Below are positions 27,779 to 36,735 of a stretch of 64,000 nt of DNA, in pieces. A model generated the notes under the pieces. That model did no database searches. It saw nothing but the letters and a program-made list of their open reading frames with translations, and was not told where the DNA came from. The position numbers and the translations under genes are program-made. Position 1 is the first letter of the stretch. Each line of letters opens with the position of its first letter. The stretch lies in contig NZ_JAIWOY010000002.1 in assembly GCF_020216525.1 (NCBI RefSeq), positions 124,001-188,000 of the forward strand, read 5' to 3'. The DNA is from Nocardioides nematodiphilus (GTDB taxonomy: Bacteria > Actinomycetota > Actinomycetes > Propionibacteriales > Nocardioidaceae).

Positions 27779-29341
27779 TCAGTCGGCGGTGTACGTCTTC
27801 TGCGCGGACTGGCCGATGGAGCCGATCGCCTCGGGCTTGCCGCCCTTGACCGAGACGGCGAGCGAGCCGTCGCTCGACTGGACGCGGACCGGCGGGGCGA
27901 CCTTGAGGGTCTTGCTCTGGCCGAAGGACAGGTCACCGGTGAAGACGACCGTGCCCGTGGCGTCACGCACGACGACCTGCGCGCCGCCGCCCGCTGCGGT
28001 CAGCGTGACAGGCACCGGCGAGGCGGTCTTGCCGTACGGATTGCTGGTGCCGGCCGAGCCGCTGTCGAGGCTGATCTGCGGGGCGGGTGAGGACGGGGAG
28101 CCGGCCATCACCAGGCGCGCGACCGACCAGATCAGGACGACCGCCATCACGGCGGCCACCAGGACCGACCAGTTCGGGCCGCCGCGGACCGGGCGCAGAC
28201 CGCCGCCGTGGCTGCTGGCCAGCTCGGCCTGGAAGACCGCCCGCGGGTCGACGGGCGCGTCGGCGTAGGTGGCGTCGTACGTCTCGAGGAGCGGGGCCGC
28301 GTCGACGCCGAGGACCCGGGCGATGGTGCGCAGGTGGCCGCGGGCGTAGAAGTCGCCGCCGCAGGGCAGGAAGTCGTCGACCTCGATCGACTCGAGCACG
28401 TGCGGACGGATCCGGGTGCGCTCGGCGAGCTGGTCGATGCTCAGGCCGACCCGGGCGCGGGCGGCGGCCAGCTGCGGGCCGACGACCGGGTTCGCCGCCG
28501 GGATGATGGCGGAGTCGACCAGATCGTCGAAGACGACCTCGCGGCGCTGGTCGCTGTGCTCGGGGACGACCTGGACGTACTGGGTGGCGTCGAGGTCGGC
28601 ATCCATCGGCGCGAGCGCGGCCTGGCCGACGACCTCCGCACGGACGGCCACGGTGGGCTCGCGCAGCGGGCTCGGGGTCGGGCTGGCGAGGAAGGCGGGC
28701 TCCTCGACGACGGCGGGCTCCTCGACCACGGCGGGACGCTCAGCGGTGTCGGTCGCGGGCACCACGGGGCGCTCGGCGGTGTCGGAGAGATCCGCGACGT
28801 CGCCGGCCTCGGTCGAGGCCGCCAGCGTCGGGTCGATCTCGACGACGTCGACCTCCGCCGGTGCCAGGGCCAGCAGCGTGTCGGTCAGGCTCTCGCCCGC
28901 GCCGGAGACGGTGGTGCCGAGCCCGAGCGGGACCGCGAACGGCACGCCGTACATCCGCTCGCCGAGACGCCCGAGGCGCCGCGCGAGCCCGGAGAGGCCG
29001 TCGAGCTGGGCGGCGTTGTCGACCGGCAGCACGGTGAGACGGCCGTCGCGCCACAGTCCGGCGACTCCGGCCGGGCGGGGCTGATGCTCGACCTCGTCGA
29101 TCTCGCCCCACGGCAGGCCGCACCAGGTGCGGCCGAGCCGCATCCGTACGCCGTACTGGTCCACCACGGTGAGCGGGGTCCGGGCGTCCCAGGCGGCGAA
29201 CGCGTAGCCGAGGCCCAGCGCGAGCAGCAGGGCGCCCACGACGAGCGAGCCACCGCCGCGCAGCACGAACCCGATGCCCAGCAGCAGCGCGACCGCCGCG
29301 ATGACGCCGGCGAGCCGGGCGTTGCGTCGAATCTCGACCAT
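27779..29341 (-). CDS. Membrane protein with PH-like and RodZ-type HTH domains
   Basis: 520 aa. Two transmembrane segments at about residues 10-50, then a bacterial-PH-like segment (TPLTVVDQYGVRMRLG, LPWGEIDEVE). After it come an acidic Pro/Glu-rich linker with repeated AERP and EEPAV words, a helix-turn-helix at about 310-375 (GLSIDQLAERTRIRPHVLESIE), a third transmembrane segment near 410-430, and a C-terminal beta domain like that of RodZ. Its position between ftsK and rimO is the usual place for a RodZ-like HTH gene, but the N-terminal membrane/PH module is an unusual addition. The ATG shares one base with the ftsK stop (TGATG). A role in cell-shape or envelope organisation is inferred. 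Confidence 0.75.
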   Translation of the reverse strand: MVEIRRNARLAGVIAAVALLLGIGFVLRGGGSLVVGALLLALGLGYAFAAWDARTPLTVVDQYGVRMRLGRTWCGLPWGEIDEVEHQPRPAGVAGLWRDGRLTVLPVDNAAQLDGLSGLARRLGRLGERMYGVPFAVPLGLGTTVSGAGESLTDTLLALAPAEVDVVEIDPTLAASTEAGDVADLSDTAERPVVPATDTAERPAVVEEPAVVEEPAFLASPTPSPLREPTVAVRAEVVGQAALAPMDADLDATQYVQVVPEHSDQRREVVFDDLVDSAIIPAANPVVGPQLAAARARVGLSIDQLAERTRIRPHVLESIEVDDFLPCGGDFYARGHLRTIARVLGVDAAPLLETYDATYADAPVDPRAVFQAELASSHGGGLRPVRGGPNWSVLVAAVMAVVLIWSVARLVMAGSPSSPAPQISLDSGSAGTSNPYGKTASPVPVTLTAAGGGAQVVVRDATGTVVFTGDLSFGQSKTLKVAPPVRVQSSDGSLAVSVKGGKPEAIGSIGQSAQKTYTAD

Positions 29342-32088
29342 CACATCTCTCCCTGAATGGTGGCGATCACGCCGTCGATCTCGTCGGGCTTGACCAGGAC
29401 GTCGCGGGCCTTGGAGCCCTCCGACGGTCCGACCACGCCGCGGCTCTCCATGATGTCCATGAGGCGTCCCGCCTTGGCGAAGCCGACGCGGAGCTTGCGC
29501 TGCAGCATCGACGTCGAGCCGAACTGGGTGCTGACGACCAGCTCGATGGCCTGGACGACCAGGTCCATGTCGTCGCCGATGTCGTCGTCGAGGACGCGCT
29601 TGGACTCCGGCGCGGCGGTGACGTCCTCGCGGTACGTCGGCTCGAGCTGGGTCTTGACGTGCTTCACGACAGCCTCGATCTCGCTGTCGCCGACCCACGA
29701 GCCCTGCACGCGGATCGGCTTCGAGGCGCCCATCGGCAGGAACAGACCGTCACCCTGGCCGACCAGCTTCTCGGCGCCCGGCTGATCGAGCACGACGCGC
29801 GAGTCGGCGAGACTCGAGGTGGCGAAGGCGAGTCGCGACGGCACGTTCGCCTTGATCAGGCCGGTGACGACATCGACCGAGGGTCGCTGCGTGGCCAGGA
29901 TCAGGTGGATGCCGGCCGCACGGGCGAGCTGGGTGATGCGTACGACCGACGACTCGACGTCGCGCGGGGCGACCATCATCAGGTCGGCGAGCTCGTCGAT
30001 GACGACGAGCAGGTACGGATACGGGCTCAGCACGCGCTCGCTGTGCTCGGGCACCTCGACCTTGCCCGCACGCACGGCCTTGTTGAAGTCGTCGATGTGA
30101 CGGAAGCCGAAGTTGGCGAGGTCGTCGTACCGCATGTCCATCTCACGGCAGACCCACTCGAGCGCCTCGGCGGCCTTCTTCGGGTTCGTGATGATCGGGG
30201 TGATCAGGTGCGGGACGCCCTCGTAGGCGGTCAGCTCGACGCGCTTCGGGTCGACCATGATCATCCGGACCTCGTCGGGCGTGGAGCGCATCAGGATCGA
30301 GGTGATCATCGAGTTGATGAAGGACGACTTGCCCGAGCCGGTCGCGCCGGCGACCAGGAGGTGGGGCATCTTCGCCAGGTTCGCGACGACGAAGCCGCCC
30401 TCGACGTCCTTGCCGAGGCCGACCACCATCGGATGGGTGTTCGAGCGCGCGTTGCCCGAGCGCAGGACGTCGCCCAGCGAGACGATCTCCTTGTCCCGGT
30501 TGGGGATCTCGACGCCGACCGCGGACTTGCCGGGGATCGGGCTCAGGATGCGCACCTCGGAGGAGGCGACGGCGTAGGCGATGTTCTTCTGGATGCCGAG
30601 GATCTTCTCGACCTTGACGCCGACGCCGACCTCGACGACGTAGCGGGTGACCGTGGGGCCGCGGGTGTAGTCGGTGACACGCGCGTCGATGCCGAACTCG
30701 TCGAGCACGCCCTGGAGACGGCTGACGATCTCGTCGGAGGCGGCCGTACGGGTCTGGTGCGCGTCGCCCGCCTTGAGCACCGAGCTGTCGGGCAGCGTGT
30801 AGGTGATGTCGCCGGAGAGCGCGAGCTGCTCGACGCGCTGCGGGAGCTGGGCGTGCGGCGGCGGCTCCAGCTCGCCCTTGTTCTCGGGCTCGCGGGCGCC
30901 GACCGGGGCCGTACGGGCCGGCTTGTCGGCGATCTTCTTCAGACGCGGGTTGGTCCGCTCGGAGCCGTCCTCGTCCTCGAACCCGTCGGCGGCTGCGTCG
31001 AAGAAGCCGGTCGTCTCCCCGGGCGCGTCCTGGAACAGGTCGACCCCGACATCGTCGCCCTGGCCGAGCAGGTCGACGCTGCTGAACTCCTGGGCCAGGT
31101 CGAGCGCGTCCTTCTCGGCCGCGGCCTTCTTCCCGCGCCGCTTCTTGGGCTGGGGCTCGGCGAGCACGGGGCTGTCGTACGCGGGGATCTCGCTGCGGCT
31201 GCCGGTCTCGTCGGCGAAGAGCTTGTTGGAGCGGTCACGACGCGACCGGCCGTCGTAGCGGTCGCCGTCGAGATCGACGTGAGCCTCGTCGTCGTCGTGG
31301 TGCAGGCCGAGTGCGCGGTCGCGGAACTCCGCGAGGCGGTGGGGCACCTGGTAGAGCGGGGTCGCGGTGATGACCAGGACGCCGAAGAAGGCGAGTAGCG
31401 CCAGCAGCGGGACGACCACGAAGTCGGAGCGCAGCAGGTCGAGCAGCAGGCTGGCGACGACGTAGCCGATCGCTCCGCCGGCGGACTGCAGATCGGTGGA
31501 GTCGCCGTTGACGGGCTGCGGGTTGCCGTTGGCGATCTGCACGATGCCGAGCACTCCGAGCGCGAGCGCGCCCCAGCCGATCACCTGGCGGCCGACCGGG
31601 CCGCCCTTCTGCGGGTCGCGCAGGGTGCGGACGGCGGCGTAGACCAGGCCGAGGGGGACCAGCCAGCCGACCTTGCCCACGGAGCCGGCGACTGCAACGC
31701 GCGTGACGTGGAAGACCTGGCCGGCGAGCTGGAACCAGACGGCGGCCGCGACCACCAGGGAGACGGCCAGCAGGAACAGGCCGACGCCGTCGCGCCGGTG
31801 CTCGGGCTCGAGGTCGCGGGCGGTGTGGCCGACGCTGCGCGCCACCGCTCCGACGCCGCGGGCGATGCCCATCCAGATCGTGGCGATCAGGCGCGCGATC
31901 GCGTCGAAGGTGTGTGCGATCGGCCCGCGGCCCGTACGGACGGCGCGCGGCGCCGGACGCTGGGCCGGGCGTGCGGCCGGTCGCCGGGCAGCGCTCTTGG
32001 CAGGAGCCTTGGCTGTGCTCCTGGTGCTGCTGCCACGTGCGGGTGCTTTCGCGGCGGCACGCGGCGGGGAAGACGTACGGGTCGCCAT
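29341..32088 (-). CDS. ftsK: FtsK/SpoIIIE DNA translocase
   Basis: Membrane-anchored motor that moves chromosome termini through the division septum. 915 aa. An Ala/Arg-rich N-terminus is followed by four hydrophobic segments (roughly 100-250), an acidic linker, and the motor domain with Walker [10 protein letters not shown] near residue 580 and Walker B-like [11 protein letters not shown]. The C-terminal gamma winged helix includes [20 protein letters not shown]. The ATG at 32088 is preceded by AGGGTGG at good spacing; a GTG 9 nt upstream is an alternative. Confidence 0.96.
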   Translation of the reverse strand: MATRTSSPPRAAAKAPARGSSTRSTAKAPAKSAARRPAARPAQRPAPRAVRTGRGPIAHTFDAIARLIATIWMGIARGVGAVARSVGHTARDLEPEHRRDGVGLFLLAVSLVVAAAVWFQLAGQVFHVTRVAVAGSVGKVGWLVPLGLVYAAVRTLRDPQKGGPVGRQVIGWGALALGVLGIVQIANGNPQPVNGDSTDLQSAGGAIGYVVASLLLDLLRSDFVVVPLLALLAFFGVLVITATPLYQVPHRLAEFRDRALGLHHDDDEAHVDLDGDRYDGRSRRDRSNKLFADETGSRSEIPAYDSPVLAEPQPKKRRGKKAAAEKDALDLAQEFSSVDLLGQGDDVGVDLFQDAPGETTGFFDAAADGFEDEDGSERTNPRLKKIADKPARTAPVGAREPENKGELEPPPHAQLPQRVEQLALSGDITYTLPDSSVLKAGDAHQTRTAASDEIVSRLQGVLDEFGIDARVTDYTRGPTVTRYVVEVGVGVKVEKILGIQKNIAYAVASSEVRILSPIPGKSAVGVEIPNRDKEIVSLGDVLRSGNARSNTHPMVVGLGKDVEGGFVVANLAKMPHLLVAGATGSGKSSFINSMITSILMRSTPDEVRMIMVDPKRVELTAYEGVPHLITPIITNPKKAAEALEWVCREMDMRYDDLANFGFRHIDDFNKAVRAGKVEVPEHSERVLSPYPYLLVVIDELADLMMVAPRDVESSVVRITQLARAAGIHLILATQRPSVDVVTGLIKANVPSRLAFATSSLADSRVVLDQPGAEKLVGQGDGLFLPMGASKPIRVQGSWVGDSEIEAVVKHVKTQLEPTYREDVTAAPESKRVLDDDIGDDMDLVVQAIELVVSTQFGSTSMLQRKLRVGFAKAGRLMDIMESRGVVGPSEGSKARDVLVKPDEIDGVIATIQGEM

Positions 32089-32177
32089 GCTGGCCACCCT
32101 ATTTGTTGATCACACCCGTCACAGGGACCTCAGGAGTGCGTGTCGCCCACTCCCCCACCACGCGCCTCAGCGTTGCT

Positions 32178-32203
32178 GGGGCCGCGCGCCTCACGCGCGG
32201 CCC
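32178..32203 (-). terminator. Hairpin after RNase J
   Basis: GGGCCGCGCG pairs perfectly with CGCGCGGCCC across a 5-nt loop, 5 nt after the RNase J stop. The rest of the gap to ftsK (to 32088) shows no gene. Confidence 0.65.
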
Positions 32204-32208
32204 ACTGG

Positions 32209-33894
32209 CTACGCCTCGATGACCACCGGGACGATCATCGGCCGGCGGCGGTGGGTGTCGGAGACCCAGCGACCGATCGCCCGGCGGATGGCCTGCTGCA
32301 TGGCGTACGTGTCCGTGGCGCCCTCGGCGATGACCCGGTTGACCGCGTCCACGATCGGCTGACGGATGTCGTCGAAGGTGGACTCGTCCCACGCGTTGCC
32401 GCGGGCGTGGATCTCGGGACCCGCGGAGACCTTCCCGGAGACCGAGTCGACCACGATGATCACCGAGATGAAGCCCTCCTCGCCGAGGATCCGGCGGTCC
32501 TTGAGGTCGGCCTCGGTGATGTCGCCGACGGAGGTGCCGTCGACGAAGACGTAGCCGCAGTCGACCTTGCCGACGACCTTCGCGACGCCGTCCATGAGGT
32601 CGACGACGAAGCCGTCCTCGGCGTACACGACGTTCTCGATGCCGACCTGGCTGGCCAGCGCGCCGTTGGCCTGCAGGTGGCGGACCTCGCCGTGCACCGG
32701 CATCACGTTGCGCGGGCGGACGATGTTGTAGCAGTAGAGCAGCTCGCCGGCCGAGGCGTGGCCGGAGACGTGGACCAGGGCGTTGCCCTTGTGCACGACG
32801 TTGGCGCCCAGGCGGGCCAGGCCGTTGATCACGCGATAGACGGCGTTCTCGTTGCCCGGGATGAGCGAGGACGCGAGCAGGACGGTGTCGCCCGGCGCGA
32901 GCTGGACGAAGTTGTGGCTCCGGTTGGCGATCCGCGACAGCGCCGACATCGGCTCGCCCTGGGATCCCGTCGAGACCAGCACCTGCTTCTCCGGCGGGAG
33001 GTCGGCGAGCTCCTTGGCGTCCACGATCACGCCCGGGGGGACGTTGAGGTAGCCCAGGTCGGAGGCGATCTGCATGTTGCGGACCATCGAGCGGCCGACG
33101 TAGCCGACCTTGCGACCGTACTTCTCCGCCGCGTCGAGGATCTGCTGCACGCGGTGCACGTGCGAGGCGAAGCAGGCCACGATGATGCGCTGCGAGGACT
33201 CGCGGAAGACCTGCTCGATCGCCGGGGTGATCTTCTTCTCCGCGGTGGTGAAGCCGGGGACCTCGGCATTGGTCGAGTCGGTCAGGAAGAGGTCGACGCC
33301 CTCCTCCCCGAGCCGCGCGAAGGCACGCAGGTCGGTGATCCGGCCGTCCAGCGGGAGCTGGTCCATCTTGAAGTCGCCGGTGTGCAGCGCCATCCCCGCG
33401 CCCGTACGGATCGCCACAGCGAGCGCGTCCGGGATGGAGTGGTTGACCGCGACGAACTCCAGCTCGAAGGGGCCGAAGGTGATCCGCTCCCCCTCCTTGA
33501 CGATGTGGTGCACCGTCTCCTTGAGCCGGTGCTCGCGCAGCTTGGAGCCGAGCAGCGCCAAGGTCAGCTTGGAGCCGACCAGCGGGATGTCGCGGCGCTC
33601 ACGCAGCAGGTACGGCGTGGCGCCGATGTGGTCCTCGTGACCGTGCGTGAGCACCAGCGCCTCGATGGCGTCGAGGCGGTCACGGATCGAGGACCAGTCC
33701 GGGAGGATCAGGTCGACACCGGGCTGATTGTCCTCCGGGAAGAGGACACCGCAGTCGACGATGAGCAGCCGGCCGGCGTACTCGAAGACCGTCATGTTCC
33801 GGCCGACCTCGCCGAGGCCGCCGAGCGGGGTGACCCGCAGTGCGCCCTCGGGGAGCTCGGCCGGAGCGGAGAGCTCGGGATGGGGGTGGCTCAT
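32209..33894 (-). CDS. rnj: Ribonuclease J
   Basis: Metallo-beta-lactamase-fold 5'-3' exo- and endoribonuclease for mRNA decay and rRNA maturation. 561 aa. Metal motif HGHEDHIG at residues 84-91, the beta-CASP domain with STGSQGEPMSALSRIA, and the C-terminal domain are all present. The ATG is preceded by AAGGAAGGG. Downstream of dapA by 40 bp, the conserved dapA-rnj order. Confidence 0.96.
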   Translation of the reverse strand: MSHPHPELSAPAELPEGALRVTPLGGLGEVGRNMTVFEYAGRLLIVDCGVLFPEDNQPGVDLILPDWSSIRDRLDAIEALVLTHGHEDHIGATPYLLRERRDIPLVGSKLTLALLGSKLREHRLKETVHHIVKEGERITFGPFELEFVAVNHSIPDALAVAIRTGAGMALHTGDFKMDQLPLDGRITDLRAFARLGEEGVDLFLTDSTNAEVPGFTTAEKKITPAIEQVFRESSQRIIVACFASHVHRVQQILDAAEKYGRKVGYVGRSMVRNMQIASDLGYLNVPPGVIVDAKELADLPPEKQVLVSTGSQGEPMSALSRIANRSHNFVQLAPGDTVLLASSLIPGNENAVYRVINGLARLGANVVHKGNALVHVSGHASAGELLYCYNIVRPRNVMPVHGEVRHLQANGALASQVGIENVVYAEDGFVVDLMDGVAKVVGKVDCGYVFVDGTSVGDITEADLKDRRILGEEGFISVIIVVDSVSGKVSAGPEIHARGNAWDESTFDDIRQPIVDAVNRVIAEGATDTYAMQQAIRRAIGRWVSDTHRRRPMIVPVVIEA

Positions 33895-33934
33895 AGGGGC
33901 CCTTCCTTGCGAGTCGTTCAGGCTCAGCGATGGA

Positions 33935-34825
33935 TCACAGAAGACCGGCGGCGCTGAGGCCGGCGGTGAGTGCGACGTACTCCTCGTCGTCCAGCGGGAC
34001 GAGCGGGGAGCGGACGAAGCGGTTGTCGAGGACGCCGAGCGCCTGCAGCGCGCCCTTGGCGGTGACGGCGCCGTAGTTGGGCACCCCCATCACGGCGGCG
34101 TACGCCGGGCGCAGCTGCGCGTCGATCTTGCGCGCGGTCGCGACGTCACCCGCCTGGAAGGCCTCGATCATCGAGCGGATCTGAGTGCCTGCGGCGTGCG
34201 CGACGACGGAGACGACGCCGACCGCACCGTAGGCCAGGAAGCCGAGGGTGAGCGGGTCGTCACCGGAGTAGACGGAGAAGCCGAGGTCGGTGAGGAAGCC
34301 GGCCTCGGCGACATCGCCGGCGGCGCACTTGACCGCGCTCACCCGCCCCCAGGTCGCGGCCTCGCGGTAGACCTCCGCGGAGATCTTGGTGCCGGTGCGA
34401 CCGGGGACGTCGTAGAGCATGATCGGCGCCTTGGTGGCGTCGGCGACCTGCTTGAAGTGGTGGATCAGCCCGCGCTGGCCCGGCTTGGAGTAGTACGGGG
34501 AGACGAGCAGCAGGCCGTCAGCCCCGTTGGCCTCGGCCTGCGCAGCGAGCTGGAGGGTCGTACGGGTGTCGTTGGTGCCGATGCCGGCCACGAGCGGGAC
34601 GTCGGCGCCGACCGCCTCGCGCACGGCGCGCAGGATCTGGCCGTCCTCCTCGACGGTGGTGGTCGGCGACTCGCCGGTGGTGCCGGAGAGGACCAGGCCG
34701 TCGTGGCCGTTGTCGATGAGGTGCTCGGCGACCTTCTGGGCCTGCTCCAGGTCCACGGCGCCGTCGGCGTCGAAGGGGGTGACCATCGCGGTCAGAACGG
34801 TTCCGAACGGAGCAGCAGACGACAT
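33935..34825 (-). CDS. dapA: 4-hydroxy-tetrahydrodipicolinate synthase
   Basis: First committed step to lysine and meso-diaminopimelate: condenses pyruvate with aspartate semialdehyde. 296 aa TIM barrel. GTTGES (48-53), Tyr138 in YDVPGRTG and Schiff-base Lys166 in AVKCAAGD are in place. ATG 34825 sits 6 nt below TAGGCT, pointing to a leaderless message that may continue into rnj. Confidence 0.96.
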   Translation of the reverse strand: MSSAAPFGTVLTAMVTPFDADGAVDLEQAQKVAEHLIDNGHDGLVLSGTTGESPTTTVEEDGQILRAVREAVGADVPLVAGIGTNDTRTTLQLAAQAEANGADGLLLVSPYYSKPGQRGLIHHFKQVADATKAPIMLYDVPGRTGTKISAEVYREAATWGRVSAVKCAAGDVAEAGFLTDLGFSVYSGDDPLTLGFLAYGAVGVVSVVAHAAGTQIRSMIEAFQAGDVATARKIDAQLRPAYAAVMGVPNYGAVTAKGALQALGVLDNRFVRSPLVPLDDEEYVALTAGLSAAGLL

Positions 34826-34831
34826 GGCCTG

Positions 34832-34837
34832 AGCCTA
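34832..34837 (-). promoter_or_regulatory. Leaderless -10 hexamer of dapA
   Basis: TAGGCT on the minus strand, 6 nt before the dapA ATG. Confidence 0.5.
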
Positions 34838-34858
34838 TCGTCCCTCCTCCACTGGGAA

Positions 34859-34901
34859 TGCACCGTCCGCCGCCCGCGGGTTGCGAGCGGCGGACGGTGC
34901 A
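34859..34901. terminator. Perfect 15-bp hairpin upstream of dapA
   Basis: TGCACCGTCCGCCGC pairs exactly with its complement, with a 13-nt loop (34874-34886). It lies at the 3' end of the gene fragment at 34898-35037 and before the dapA promoter, so it may have been that lost gene's terminator. Confidence 0.65.
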
Positions 34902-35037
34902 CCGGGTCGACCGCCCAGAACGTCAGGGTGGGATGACCCGCGGTCAGGCCCTTGAGCGTCGTGGTCGTGCGGTTGACGTTGTCGGAGGTGGTGCGCTCCC
35001 ACTGCTTGTTCATCGCGTACTCGAGCTTGGACGGGCA
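34898..35037 (-). pseudogene. Fragment of a lost glycoside-hydrolase-type gene
   Basis: A short minus-strand frame reads ...KQWERTTSDNVNRTTTT, then LKGLTAGHPTLTFWAVDP. This resembles the C-terminal carbohydrate-binding region of GH115-like and related hydrolases (pattern W..T.SDNV..TTT ... G.HTL..W.VDP). The frame is cut by a TGA on its 5' side and runs into a terminator-like hairpin on its 3' side, so only about 45 codons remain. The match is from memory of the family. Confidence 0.45.
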
Positions 35038-35047
35038 TCACGCGCCC

Positions 35048-35983
35048 TCAGAGATGCGGCATGACCTCCGCGGCGACCAGGTCGAGGTGCTCGAGGTCGC
35101 GCGGGTCGAGGATCTGGAGGTAGATCCGGCTCGCGCCGGCCTCGGCGAACCGCTTGATCTTCTCCACGACCTCCTCGGGCGTCCCCGCCAGGCCGTTCTC
35201 GCGCAGCTCGGCCTTGTCGCGGCCGATCGCAGCGGCGCGACGCTCGACCTCTGCCTCGGTCGCGCCCACGCAGGCGACCAGGGCGGTGCTGAAGGTCATC
35301 GAGGCGGCGTCGCGGCCGGCGGCCTCCATCGCGGCGCGGACCCGGCCGAACTGGGTGGCGGTGGCCTCCAGGCTGGCGAACGGCGCGTTGAACTCGTCGG
35401 CGTAGCGCGCGGCCAGCTCCGGGGTGCGTCGCTTGCCGTGACCGCCGACGAGGACCGGGATCGTGCCACGGTGGCCGCCGGTCTGCGCCGGCTTGGGCAG
35501 CGCCGGGCTGTCGCTGAGCTCGTAGTGCTTGCCGACGAAGTCGTAGGTGCCCTCGGCGGCCCACAGTCCGGTGATCAGCTCGAGCTGCTCCTCGAGCCGG
35601 TCGAAGCGCTCCCCCACGGCCGGGAACGGGATGCCGTACGCGCTGTGCTCGGCGTCGAACCAGCCGGCGCCCAGGCCGAAGTCGACCCGGCCCCCGGACA
35701 TCTGGTCGACGTTGGCGACCGTGATCGCCAGCGGACCGGGGTGGCGGAAGGTGGCGCTGGTGACCAGCGTGCCGAGCCGGATGGTGGAGGTCTCGCGCGC
35801 GATGCCGGCCAGCGTGATCCACGCGTCGCTCGGCCCGGGCTGCCCGGAGACGTCACCCATCTTGAGGTAGTGGTCCGAGCGGAAGAACGCTCCGAACCCC
35901 AGCTTCTCGGCCCGCTGGGCGATGGTCACGAGGTCGTCGTACGAGGCGCCCTGCTGAGGCTCGGTGAAGATGCGCAGCTCCAT
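35048..35983 (-). CDS. LLM-class F420-dependent oxidoreductase
   Basis: 311 aa TIM-barrel of the luciferase-like family, which in actinobacteria mostly uses F420. Visible: GFGAFFRSDHYLKM near residue 36, RLGTLVTSATFRHP, GRVDFGLGAGW near 100 and a C-terminal RIYLQILD. Substrate unknown. The ATG at 35983 is 7 nt below TAAAGT and begins the conserved MELRIFTEP. Its promoter side abuts the first 22-bp repeat array, so the array lies between this promoter and the CYTH gene. Confidence 0.88.
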   Translation of the reverse strand: MELRIFTEPQQGASYDDLVTIAQRAEKLGFGAFFRSDHYLKMGDVSGQPGPSDAWITLAGIARETSTIRLGTLVTSATFRHPGPLAITVANVDQMSGGRVDFGLGAGWFDAEHSAYGIPFPAVGERFDRLEEQLELITGLWAAEGTYDFVGKHYELSDSPALPKPAQTGGHRGTIPVLVGGHGKRRTPELAARYADEFNAPFASLEATATQFGRVRAAMEAAGRDAASMTFSTALVACVGATEAEVERRAAAIGRDKAELRENGLAGTPEEVVEKIKRFAEAGASRIYLQILDPRDLEHLDLVAAEVMPHL

Positions 35984-35990
35984 GCCCGAG

Positions 35991-35996
35991 ACTTTA
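35991..35996 (-). promoter_or_regulatory. Leaderless -10 hexamer of the LLM oxidoreductase
   Basis: TAAAGT on the minus strand, 7 nt before the ATG. The -35 region falls in or just before the first unit of the repeat array. Confidence 0.48.
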
Positions 35997-36006
35997 CCGA
36001 CCACCG

Positions 36007-36113
36007 ACTCGGCCCTGCCGCAGCCCCCACTCGGCCCTCCGGCGTCAGCGAGTCGGCCCTCCGGCGTCAGCGAGTCGGCCCTCCGGCGTCAGCGAGTCGG
36101 CCCTCCGGCGTGC
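36007..36113. repeat. 22-bp tandem array downstream of the CYTH gene
   Basis: Units start at 36007, 36029, 36051, 36073 and 36095. The core is AGTCGGCCCTCCGGCGTC; the first unit is diverged and the last is partial, while the middle ones are essentially identical. The array runs into the 3' end of the CYTH gene, whose stop codon (36089-36091) and last codons are made of repeat sequence. No spacers, so not CRISPR. Confidence 0.9.
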
Positions 36114-36586
36114 GGTAGGGCCGAGGGGCCGGTGCGCGCGAGCGCCGCGCCGGTCCACTTCTCCTCGCCGGTCACCTCGCGGATCACGTCCAGGAACGCC
36201 GGCACGACGGACGGCAGTTCCTCGCCACCGTCGACCTCCGCGACAACGGTGCCGTCCGGGAGCACATCGACGGCAAGGCCACCTGGGTAGTGGTGGCGGA
36301 CCTTGCGCAGCTCGGCGGCCGGCAGATGCGCCAACGCGCCCCATTCGGCGTCATCGAGATACATCGTGGTGTGCACGACCCGGCCGGGCTCGATCGGGAT
36401 CTTCTGCCCCAGCTTGCGCACGCTGCTGCCGTCGGCGCGCGCCATGAGCCGCAGCCGCAGCCGCGAGCCGTCGAGGTAGCGGTCCACGATCGTCGAGACC
36501 TCGAGGGCCCCGGCGGGCACGGATCGGAGAAGGAACTTCCGCTCGGACTCGACCCGCGCGTACTTCATCGACGGCATCGGACGCAT
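36089..36586 (-). CDS. CYTH-domain protein
   Basis: 165 aa. The N-terminal ESERKFLL matches the ExExK signature of CYTH triphosphate-tunnel enzymes, followed by RLRLRLMARADG and VRKLGQK strands and acidic EVDGGEEL near residue 125. Relatives include thiamine triphosphatases, inorganic triphosphatases and class IV adenylyl cyclases; the substrate is not clear. The ATG at 36586 is preceded by GGGGGAGG; the later ATG before KYARVE (36568) is an alternative. It is bracketed by two 22-bp arrays, and its last residues are encoded by one of them. Confidence 0.8.
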   Translation of the reverse strand: MRPMPSMKYARVESERKFLLRSVPAGALEVSTIVDRYLDGSRLRLRLMARADGSSVRKLGQKIPIEPGRVVHTTMYLDDAEWGALAHLPAAELRKVRHHYPGGLAVDVLPDGTVVAEVDGGEELPSVVPAFLDVIREVTGEEKWTGAALARTGPSALPHAGGPTR

Positions 36587-36610
36587 GGTCCGATCCTCCC
36601 CCGGCGGGAG

Positions 36611-36735
36611 GGCCGAGTCGACCATGCGCAAGGGCCGAGTCGACCGTGCGCGGGGGCCGAGTCGGCCGTGCGCGGGGGCCGAGTCAGCGGTGCGCGGGGG
36701 CCGAGTCGGCGGTGCGCGAGGGCCGAGTCGGCTAG
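36611..36735. repeat. 22-bp tandem array upstream of the CYTH gene
   Basis: Six units start at 36611, 36633, 36655, 36677, 36699 and 36721, each opening GGCCGAGTCG and continuing with a variable RCNRTGCGC block. The same core occurs in inverse orientation in the array at 36007-36113. It ends across the stop codon of the Ca2+/H+ antiporter (36732-36734) and lies just outside the CYTH ribosome site. Confidence 0.9.

Noticed and set aside
36007..36735. CRISPR arrays at the 22-bp repeats
   Set aside because: The units are contiguous with no unique spacers, and no cas gene is present in the window.
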